A stretch of 64,000 bases of DNA from Saltatorellus ferox (GTDB lineage: Bacteria > Planctomycetota > UBA1135 > GCA-002686595), in contig CP036434.1 in NCBI GenBank assembly GCA_007751475.1, positions 3,477,524 to 3,541,523 on the forward strand, read 5' to 3'. A program made the translations under genes and the position numbers. How positions within the stretch are numbered: position 1 is the stretch's first letter; the number at the start of each line of letters is the position of its first letter. The notes under the pieces were generated by a model. That model had not been told where the DNA came from, ran no database searches, and worked only from the letters and a program-made list of their open reading frames with translations. Shown here one piece after another: positions 50,100 to 57,284 of this stretch.

Positions 50100-51857
50100 A
50101 TGAAGCCAGGACCTTCGAGAGCCGGCCCCGGGGCTGATTCCGAAAGGGCGCCGTTTGCACGTGTGCCGGCGGTCTTGATCCCTGTCGTGGCGTTTCTCCT
50201 CGTCCTGTTCATGACGCTTTTTGCGGCTTCGTACGTGGAAAGTCTCGAACTGCGGAGCCATCGGGAGGCCTTCGAAAGTGCATCGCGCGATCGAACGGCC
50301 GCGGTTCGCCGTGGTTTCGAAGCCGGGCAGGCGATCGTGGAGTCTGTTGGCTCCTTCTTCGATGCGTCCTCCGATGTGTCGGATCAGGACTTCGATCTAT
50401 TCGCGCGCTCTCTCATTCGGGACCACCAGATTCTCAGCGCGCTCAGCTGGGTTCCGCGGGTCCTCGCGGACGAGCGCGCGAGCCATGAAGCCCTCGGGGG
50501 GCTGACCCATCCTGGCTACCGGATCACCGAGCGCGAGGGGCCAGGTGAGATGGTGCCACGAGCCGATGCCGAAGAGTATTTTCCCGTCCGGTATATCGTC
50601 CCGGTAGAGACCAACGAGGAGGCCGTCGGTTTCGACCTCGGGTCGGATGCAACGCGCCTGTCGGCGGTGCAGGAGGCAGGTCGGCGAGGGACCGTGGTGA
50701 GCACCGCGCCCCTGGTTCTGGTGCAGGATCAGGGCCCGGGGAGAGCCATCGCGATGCATCGGCCCCTCTACGACCAGCCCCAGATCGAGCACCTCGAGCC
50801 ACAGAGCTCCGACTCGTTTCGTGGTGTAGTGAGTGCCGTCTTTCAGATCCAGGACGTGGTTCTGGAGGCCATTCAAAGCCTGGAACCGATGGGGCTGGAC
50901 TTCGATCTCCTCGACGTGACGGATCCTTCTGGGCCCGTGGAGGTCTGCAACCACAGGTCGGATCTTCAGGCGAGAGTCGAGAGCGCGGTTCTCGCCGATG
51001 AAGTCCCTCTACGTTCGACCGGCGGTTTTGAAATATGTGGGCGGACGTATCAGCTGGCGTTTCGACCCGCTCCCGGCGGGCTCGACCTCGGCATGAGCCC
51101 CGCCGTGCGCGGTCTCCTGATCTTTGGCACGCTCCTCGCACTGGCGATCGCCGCTCTCGTGGTCATTCTTCAGCGCTCCGATGCCCGTGCGAGGAGGAAC
51201 GCGGGCGTTCTCCAGCGGCTGTCGCAGAGGCTCATCACCGTTCAAGAGTCCGAGCGGCAATTTCTGGCCCGTGAACTCCACGATCAACTCGGCCAGGATC
51301 TGACGGCGCTGCGCGTGAACATGCACGTGGTCGCCTCGACGGATCATCCGGAACGGCAGCAGCGCGCCTTCGCGGAGAGCAACTCGATCCTCGACCGCAT
51401 CCTCGAACAGGTTCAAAGTATCTCGCTGGATCTCCGGCCCACGGTGCTGGACGACCTCGGCTTGCAGCCGGCACTTCAAACGTATCTTCGGCGGGAAGCC
51501 GAAAGGAGCGGCCTGAAGCTCGAGTTCCACACGAATCCACTGATCGGCCGTCTTCCGGAAGACGTCGAGACGGCGGTGTTTCGCTTCACACAGGAAGCCG
51601 TGGTCAACGTCGTCAGGCACGCCAGGGCGTCGAAGCTCCAGGTCGCGCTCTGTCAGCCCGGCCGGGAACTGCAGGTATCCATCGCGGATGATGGCGTAGG
51701 ATTCGAGCCCCGGACCAAGCGAAGCGTGGCAGGAGGCTTCACCAGCTGTGGGCTCCTCGGCATGCAAGAGCGCGTCACCCTGGTGGGCGGCACGATGGAG
51801 ATCGAGTCGCGCCCCGGCGGCGGAACCCTCGTGACCGCCCGCATCCCGATCGAATGA
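50100..51857 (+). CDS. CHASE-domain sensor histidine kinase (HisKA_3 type)
   Basis: A 585-residue membrane sensor. TM1 about 23-43. An extracytoplasmic CHASE domain (about 80-310) contains VGFDLGSDATRLSAVQEAGR and STAPLVLVQD, its most conserved part. TM2 about 336-357. Then a NarL-type dimerisation domain with phospho-acceptor H394 in ARELHDQLGQDLTALR, and an HATPase_c domain (FRFTQEAVVNVVRHARASKL as N-box, SIADDGVGFEP as G1, GGFTSCGLLGMQERVTLVGG as G2). Kinases of this type normally phosphorylate LuxR/NarL-type regulators, but no response regulator gene is adjacent. The ligand is unknown. It converges on the CYTH-CHAD gene. Confidence 0.93.
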   Translation: MKPGPSRAGPGADSERAPFARVPAVLIPVVAFLLVLFMTLFAASYVESLELRSHREAFESASRDRTAAVRRGFEAGQAIVESVGSFFDASSDVSDQDFDLFARSLIRDHQILSALSWVPRVLADERASHEALGGLTHPGYRITEREGPGEMVPRADAEEYFPVRYIVPVETNEEAVGFDLGSDATRLSAVQEAGRRGTVVSTAPLVLVQDQGPGRAIAMHRPLYDQPQIEHLEPQSSDSFRGVVSAVFQIQDVVLEAIQSLEPMGLDFDLLDVTDPSGPVEVCNHRSDLQARVESAVLADEVPLRSTGGFEICGRTYQLAFRPAPGGLDLGMSPAVRGLLIFGTLLALAIAALVVILQRSDARARRNAGVLQRLSQRLITVQESERQFLARELHDQLGQDLTALRVNMHVVASTDHPERQQRAFAESNSILDRILEQVQSISLDLRPTVLDDLGLQPALQTYLRREAERSGLKLEFHTNPLIGRLPEDVETAVFRFTQEAVVNVVRHARASKLQVALCQPGRELQVSIADDGVGFEPRTKRSVAGGFTSCGLLGMQERVTLVGGTMEIESRPGGGTLVTARIPIE

Positions 51858-51893
51858 CGGCCTGGTGGGGAGCTGACCCGCGCGAGGCGCCGG

Positions 51894-53354
51894 TCAGGGG
51901 TGTAGCCAGGCCGCTGCCGCTCTCGCGCATCGGCCTTCCAGCGAACTGGCTTCGCGGGCGAGCCATCCCGCCGCGAACGTCTCGGTTCCCGTGAGGGCGG
52001 GTCGCGCCGCAAGCCAGGCCTGAGCCGCCACGATGTCGTTCCCCTCACCCAGTGCCGCCTGGAGCGAATGGAGCTTCGATAGTTCACGCTTGTGCTCCCT
52101 GGCACTTCCGGTCGGCGCGCAAAACTCCATCAGGTAGCGCAGGCGCTTCACTCGTTTGCGGAGGCGATGCCGTGATTCTGCGTCCAGCTCCGTCCACTTC
52201 GCGGCGTGCTTGCGGGCTCTTCGCCGCCACTTCTTCAGCACACGAGCGGAGGCCCTCGACCAGCGTTCGTCGTGCGGTCCGACCCGAGACTGCGCCAGTC
52301 GTAGGAGCTGCAACCAGAGCCGCGTGGTTCCGATCTCGCGCATCGCACGCGCGAGGTCGTCCTGAGCCAGGTCGTCCCGCATCCGGGCGACGGGGTGTCC
52401 GGGCGGAGCCAGGCCCGCGGCGACGGCGGCCTCGAACGCGGGGGTGGGTGTTCTCACCAATACGTCCTCGTCCCGCGCGCGACCGAGCGTTTGGAAGAGC
52501 GCCCTGAGCGTGGCGTCGCGCTCGCGGTCCTCGGGACCGAATGCCTTCGCCACCGTTCGGATCCGCCGAAGCGCCACGCGAAGCTGGTGCACGTGCTCTG
52601 GCGAGTACCTGCCCGAGCTGATGGCCGCGGCGTTCGGCAGCGCGTGGGCGAGAGTGGCGCCCAGGAGCAGTGCGCGCGCCTGCGCTACGGATAGCTTCTT
52701 CGGCAGCTGGGCGCGCTCGAAGTACGTCGCCGGGGATGGACTACCGCCTGCTGCGAGTCGCTCACCGCGCTCGGCCTTCGAAGTGACGTCGAGAACGAGA
52801 CCGAAGCGGGCCGCCCATTCCTCGGCGAGCTCGAGGAGTCCGTCGACGGGCCCGGAGAGGAGCTCGAACTCGAGTTCCGAGACGGACTCTTTCAGGGCCC
52901 CTGCGCGGATCTCGCCGACGTCCAGGGCGACTTCGACGCACGAGGCGCCGATGGGAAGAGTGCAGCGGGTGCGCAGTATGTCCGTTTCGTACCTGAGCTC
53001 AGGCTGGGCCCCGTCCAGCGCGCGCTCCAGCGCCTCGCCTGCGCCGCTCTTCCCGTGGCGAGCGAGATCCAGGGTTGGCGCAGCGCCGGGGGAGACCGAG
53101 ACGTCCGCGTTGTCCTCGAGGCGGTGCATCGGGTCCTTGCCGGGACGCTTGACCGTTTGCACCCAGCGCTCGCCCTCCTGGCGCAGGCGCAGCGCGATGC
53201 GGGCCGCGGAGAGGTGTCCTTCTGCGGTGTCGTAGTAGCGCGCCCGCAGCAGCAGGCGCTCCGCCGACTCTGCGTCCAGGGCGGCTTCGAGTGCCGATCG
53301 TTGCTCTGGCGCGATCCGGAACTTCAGCTCGATCTCTGCCTCGGGTGCTCCCAT
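51894..53354 (-). CDS. CYTH-CHAD domain protein (inorganic triphosphatase-like)
   Basis: A 486-residue protein. The CYTH domain (about 1-200) starts with the ExExK motif (E7-I-E9-L-K11), then RARYYDTAEGHL, ALRLRQEGERWVQTVK and ETDILRTRCTL, the charged strands of the triphosphate tunnel. The CHAD domain (about 215-480) has conserved helices with VHQLRVALRRIRTVAKAFG and HRLRKRVKRLRYLMEF, His/Lys/Arg-rich surfaces that bind polyphosphate. Related proteins hydrolyse tripolyphosphate or associate with polyphosphate granules. The start is the ATG at 53354. The gene upstream on the same strand (stop 53422) is 67 bases away. Confidence 0.93.
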   Translation of the reverse strand: MGAPEAEIELKFRIAPEQRSALEAALDAESAERLLLRARYYDTAEGHLSAARIALRLRQEGERWVQTVKRPGKDPMHRLEDNADVSVSPGAAPTLDLARHGKSGAGEALERALDGAQPELRYETDILRTRCTLPIGASCVEVALDVGEIRAGALKESVSELEFELLSGPVDGLLELAEEWAARFGLVLDVTSKAERGERLAAGGSPSPATYFERAQLPKKLSVAQARALLLGATLAHALPNAAAISSGRYSPEHVHQLRVALRRIRTVAKAFGPEDRERDATLRALFQTLGRARDEDVLVRTPTPAFEAAVAAGLAPPGHPVARMRDDLAQDDLARAMREIGTTRLWLQLLRLAQSRVGPHDERWSRASARVLKKWRRRARKHAAKWTELDAESRHRLRKRVKRLRYLMEFCAPTGSAREHKRELSKLHSLQAALGEGNDIVAAQAWLAARPALTGTETFAAGWLAREASSLEGRCARAAAAWLHP

Positions 53355-53421
53355 GGCTGCCTACGCTACCTCGGGGCGGGGGAAGATGCTCGATCGTCCA
53401 CGGGGAGTCGTGGCGCTCGAT

Positions 53422-56334
53422 CTATCGGGAGGCTTCCACGCGCACCGTTTGGAGCGGCCGGGCGGCGTCGACGGCGATCCGAAGGCCCCGCAGGCTCCGT
53501 GGCACGTCCTCATCGGGGGCCTGCGTCCTCTCGCCGGGGCGGAAGAACATCACCCCGTAGTTTCCCGCCCTGCGCAAGCGGAACGAAACGGGTGTTCCAG
53601 CGGTAAACGCCTTTCTCCGGGAGTACGCATGATCGTAGATGTACCCGGAGCGAGCGGCGCCGGTTGGACCGGCATCCGGCGCGTCCCTGAGTGCCCCGAG
53701 ACCGCCCTCGTCGAAGTGGTACATCTGGGCGCTGAATCCCTCCAGGAGGCCCTCGGGATCATCGATCAGCAGAGAGACGGTGAGCGCCGCTTCGAGGGTG
53801 ACCGAGTCGCCGATGGAGGCCACGGGCAACGTGAGATCGGCGTGCTCGTGGGCCGTCAGCGTGAGCTCCTCCACGCTGTCGGGGAGCAGCATCCGAACCC
53901 GTCCTTCCGGGAACAAGAGGGACGAGGTGCCCTCGGTGGACACGCGGCAGTAGGGGAGCGGAAGACCCTCCGCGCCGAAGGCTCGGAAATCCACGGCTCG
54001 CGCGCCTGCCTGCCATTGCCACGGGTCGAGCCTGGGGTCGGGTTGAATATCCGTCAGATGTACGTCATCGACGCGCGCGGCGATCGGTCCCTGGCGCTGG
54101 CTCCGCAGGACGACGTCCACCGAGTCGCTCGTGAGTCCATCGATCAGAAAGCTCCCGTCCGCCTCCGGGTTCACCGAGATCTGGAGACTGGGCGACGGCG
54201 GGCCGGACTCCTTCACCTCGACGAAGAGCGCCTCCAGGGGAAACCCCGGCGCGGGCGCGAGCCGACCCACCACGCTCCGCGGTGCCAGGGCGATGAGTTC
54301 GATCGGCCGCTCCGGATCCGTCACCACGAGGATTGGACTGCGGATGCCGTTCTTGACCTTGGCAGACACGCCGAACTCTCCTTCGATTCGCGGGAAAGGA
54401 ATCACGAACGTGCCGTCGCTGGCGCTCAGCCCCTGGGCTTTGAACTCGGGCGTCCAGGGGTAGTGCACGTCGTCTGGAGAGGCGAGCCAGACGAGAACCC
54501 GGGCACCGGGGACCGCGGCGCCCATTTCGTCCACGACTTTTCCGTGCAGGGTGCGGCTCGCCGGCACGAAGTCCAGGCTGCCGAGGTCGTACACATCGCC
54601 CGCGGCCGGGATCGAGCCGGTCACCCACACCTCCTCAGGCGGCGCGGCCTCCTTGCGGGTCGCGAGCTCCAGACGAAAGCGGCACGGCGTCCCCGCGGTC
54701 GCGGCAGTCTCCAGGCCAACGACTAGCCGGCCGCTCGCATGGTCGATCGACGAGTGACTTGTGCACGGCAGGGGCTCGCCGTCCGTGTCGAACACCTCGA
54801 CCCTGAGCTGGAGCCCGGCGGCCAAGGGCAGAGGGGAGTCCAGCTTCGCCCAACCGACAAGGGTCGGGTCGGGGTCGTCCGTGCCGAGCGTGACGCGCGC
54901 CACCTCGCCGTGGACCGTCGGGCCGCCGAAGGTCGTCTGCGTGACCCCATGGCGGCTGCCGACGCGACCGGTCACGGTCCATTCGTGGCCGATGCCCACG
55001 CAAGGCACGACGATCGGAGTACCCGCGACGCCGCGGAGTATCTCGGGTAGACCACTCGAGTAGGCCGTCGCGCCACGGTGGATTTGGAGGGAGACGGCGG
55101 CTTCGGATGCCATGGGACCTGGTGCGTGGAGACCGGCGATCGCCGTCGGCTCCTGGACGAGGATCTCCAGTCGCCCGACTCCCTGCGGAAGGACGAGCGT
55201 GATCGTTTCGGTGGGAAGATCGTCGAGCTCCAGTGCGACCGGCTCGCAGACTCCTAGCCCCAGGATGCCCAGCGTGATGGTCTTGCTCGCGCTCAGCGTG
55301 CGAGCCGAACGCAGGGCTTCGGCCGGAACCTCCGCGTATCCTTCGAGATCGGTCGTTCCGGACCACAGGGACAGGGGGAGGTCGCCCCAGCTGAGCCGAA
55401 GAGGAATGTCGGAGAGGCCCGCGCCGGACCTCGATTCCACGCGAGCGCGGAGTCCGGGGCGCGGCCTTTCCGTGCCTTCCTTCGGAGGGGCATCCACCGT
55501 TGCGTCATTGGTGTCGGCCAGCGCGACCCGACCGGTCAGGTCTTGGGCCAGCGACTCGATCGCCCCCGGCCCCTCGTCGGATCCGGCGGCGGGATCCACC
55601 GGGGCCTCTTCCAGGTTCACGGCGGCCGCCGTTTCCACCAGGACCGCAGCGGGCTGTGGCCGTGGATCTCGCAGAGCGGCCAGGCTCGCGACGCCCAGCA
55701 GGGACACCCCCGCGGCGACAGCCCCGGCCTTCCAAAGGACCGGAGCCTTCGTGGAGCCATCGACCAGCGCCGCTGATCCCACCTTTCCAGGATAGGCTGC
55801 CGCCAGCCAAAGCCCGGCAGGGCTCCCGGGCGTCCTCGCGAGCTGACGGCGAAGCGCCGCGTAGGCGCGGTTCAGCCGAGACTGAACTCCGGACTCGGTC
55901 AGGCCTTCGCGGCTCGCGATGGCCTGAACGTCGAGTCCCTGGAAGTACCTCATCAGGACCGTGCGGCGGAGAGGCTCCTCGAGCTTCAGGACTCGCTCGA
56001 CGAGATCGCGCTCGATGGCCACCTGGTGCTCGAGCTGGCCCGTGCCGTCGCGATCTGGCCTTGCCACGGCCGCTTCCCGCTCGCGTCGACGCAGGGCGCT
56101 CCTCCTCGTTTCGGTGCGGGTGCGATGCAGCACACCCATGAGCCAGGCGCGAGGCGCGACTCCCTCGGGCGCAGGCTTTTGGAGGGACCGGACCCAGACC
56201 TCCTGCGCGAGTTCGTCCGCCGCTTCGGGCCCCGCCACGAGCCGGCCCGCCATGCGGCGAATCCACGCAACGTTATGAAGCACGGCCTCCGTGCTCCAGC
56301 CTGACTCCTGCTCCATTCGGCTCGATTCGCTCAT
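53422..56334 (-). CDS. ECF sigma factor fused to a membrane helix and a large extracytoplasmic region
   Basis: A 970-residue single reading frame. N-terminal sigma region 2 (about 15-85) includes NVAWIRRMAGRLVAGPEAA, DELAQEVWVRSL and PRAWLMGVLHRTRTE. Region 4 (about 105-165) includes LEEPLRRTVLMRYFQGLDVQ, AIASREGLTESGVQSRLNRA and AYAALRRQL. One membrane helix (about 201-221, WKAGAVAAGVSLLGVASLAA) follows. The remaining 750 residues are beta-rich. They include carboxypeptidase-regulatory-like modules such as RTLHGKVVDEMGAAVPGARV and the segment just after it, and RSVVGRLAPAPGFPLEALFV. This makes a tethered sigma factor whose outer part could sense or bind something; release would need proteolysis or direct contact. 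Frame and codon use are continuous, so it is not an artefact of two genes. Confidence 0.92.
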   Translation of the reverse strand: MSESSRMEQESGWSTEAVLHNVAWIRRMAGRLVAGPEAADELAQEVWVRSLQKPAPEGVAPRAWLMGVLHRTRTETRRSALRRREREAAVARPDRDGTGQLEHQVAIERDLVERVLKLEEPLRRTVLMRYFQGLDVQAIASREGLTESGVQSRLNRAYAALRRQLARTPGSPAGLWLAAAYPGKVGSAALVDGSTKAPVLWKAGAVAAGVSLLGVASLAALRDPRPQPAAVLVETAAAVNLEEAPVDPAAGSDEGPGAIESLAQDLTGRVALADTNDATVDAPPKEGTERPRPGLRARVESRSGAGLSDIPLRLSWGDLPLSLWSGTTDLEGYAEVPAEALRSARTLSASKTITLGILGLGVCEPVALELDDLPTETITLVLPQGVGRLEILVQEPTAIAGLHAPGPMASEAAVSLQIHRGATAYSSGLPEILRGVAGTPIVVPCVGIGHEWTVTGRVGSRHGVTQTTFGGPTVHGEVARVTLGTDDPDPTLVGWAKLDSPLPLAAGLQLRVEVFDTDGEPLPCTSHSSIDHASGRLVVGLETAATAGTPCRFRLELATRKEAAPPEEVWVTGSIPAAGDVYDLGSLDFVPASRTLHGKVVDEMGAAVPGARVLVWLASPDDVHYPWTPEFKAQGLSASDGTFVIPFPRIEGEFGVSAKVKNGIRSPILVVTDPERPIELIALAPRSVVGRLAPAPGFPLEALFVEVKESGPPSPSLQISVNPEADGSFLIDGLTSDSVDVVLRSQRQGPIAARVDDVHLTDIQPDPRLDPWQWQAGARAVDFRAFGAEGLPLPYCRVSTEGTSSLLFPEGRVRMLLPDSVEELTLTAHEHADLTLPVASIGDSVTLEAALTVSLLIDDPEGLLEGFSAQMYHFDEGGLGALRDAPDAGPTGAARSGYIYDHAYSRRKAFTAGTPVSFRLRRAGNYGVMFFRPGERTQAPDEDVPRSLRGLRIAVDAARPLQTVRVEASR

Positions 56335-56370
56335 GGAGGGAGAAGTGTCGCCGAATCGCGGGAGGATTCT

Positions 56371-57237
56371 GAATTCCGGTCTTTAGAGGAATCTGTGGGA
56401 CGGATGCGTCTTTTTCGCTTGGGTGACAAGGGCTTGGGGGTTTCGGCTTGGGGGTGGAGGCCGTCTGTTGGGCGGCTGGGGTGCTGGGGTGCTACCAATA
56501 CAACCAAGGAAGCGGAAGGAGCGGGGAGGTTGGAAGGCGCGGCGGCCTTGGGAGGGGTGGGGAGTTGTCAGGGTGCGGGCTCGGCCCTGGCCCACGCGTT
56601 GTGACGGGGAGGCAAGAGTGGGAGGTTCGGGGGCGCGGAGTGCGAGTCGGCCGGTGGGAAAGGTCTGCCGAGTATACTGTATTAGGGCGGATGGGGAATT
56701 TGGCTAGAGTGCCGCGTTTGGGCTTTAAATTGTAGTTTGGAGGGCATTTTGGGTTGATGGATTGGATCGTGGAGTTTTCGGTGATGAGCAACCACGTGCA
56801 CCTGGTCGTGGTGGCGGAGAGTTGGCTCCTGCGAACGGGCTGGACGAAGGGGGGTCAGAAGGGACTGCTCACGATCCACGACCTCCCGCGTGTCACCGGG
56901 GCTCTTCAGGCGTAGCTGGCGCCTCCGGAGCGCCTCCGGAGCGACCCGTTGCGGAACGGCTTCGCGACTCCCACTCTTCGCCTCCGCGACTCGACTTCTT
57001 GCCTCCGTCTCCCGAGGCGGAGGCCAGGCCCAAGCTCGCGTACTTTCGTCCCTCCATCCCTCACAGGGGCGCCGCGCCCCCTCGACCCTCCCGCCTCCTC
57101 TGCTTCTTTGGTTGCATTGGCAGGAGTTCCGGAGTCCAGCCGAGTCCAGCGGATTACCCTCCAGGCGCAGAGCTCCTTGTTCGCCGCAGGACGGGAGCGT
57201 TTCAGGCCCACAGATTCTGCTGAAGACCCCTGAATTC
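56371..57237. mobile_element. Diverged inverted-repeat element enclosing a transposase relic
   Basis: The left arm (56371-56624) and right arm (56968-57237) are colinear when one is inverted. gaattccggtctttagagga with atctgtggg matches 57207-57237. ccaatacaaccaa (56495-56507) matches 57108-57120 at 12 of 13 positions. ggaggcaagagtgggag (56608-56624) matches 56968-56985 with one indel. Short hairpins are embedded (for example 57067-57081 in the right arm). The interior carries the Y1 transposase fragment at 56757-56915. The spacer 56335-57284 has no intact gene. I read it as an old REP/RAYT-like or IS200-like derived element. Confidence 0.7.
56757..56915 (+). pseudogene. Fragment of a Y1 (HUH) / REP-associated tyrosine transposase
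   Basis: The 52-codon frame reads MDWIVEFSVMSNHVHLVVVA, then ESWLLRTGWTKGGQKGLLTI and HDLP. VMSNHVHLVV is the metal-binding HUH motif of Y1 transposases, normally VMPNHVHLLV. The LLRTGWTKGG segment resembles the C-terminal WLLxTGW region that I associate with REP-associated transposases. Full-length proteins are about 150-300 residues, so most of the middle, including the catalytic tyrosine, is missing. This points to an internal deletion and inactivity. Confidence 0.65.
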
Positions 57238-57284
57238 CGGCGGCAAGTCCGGCGTGACCCGGCGGGCCGCCGCCCAGGGGCTCC

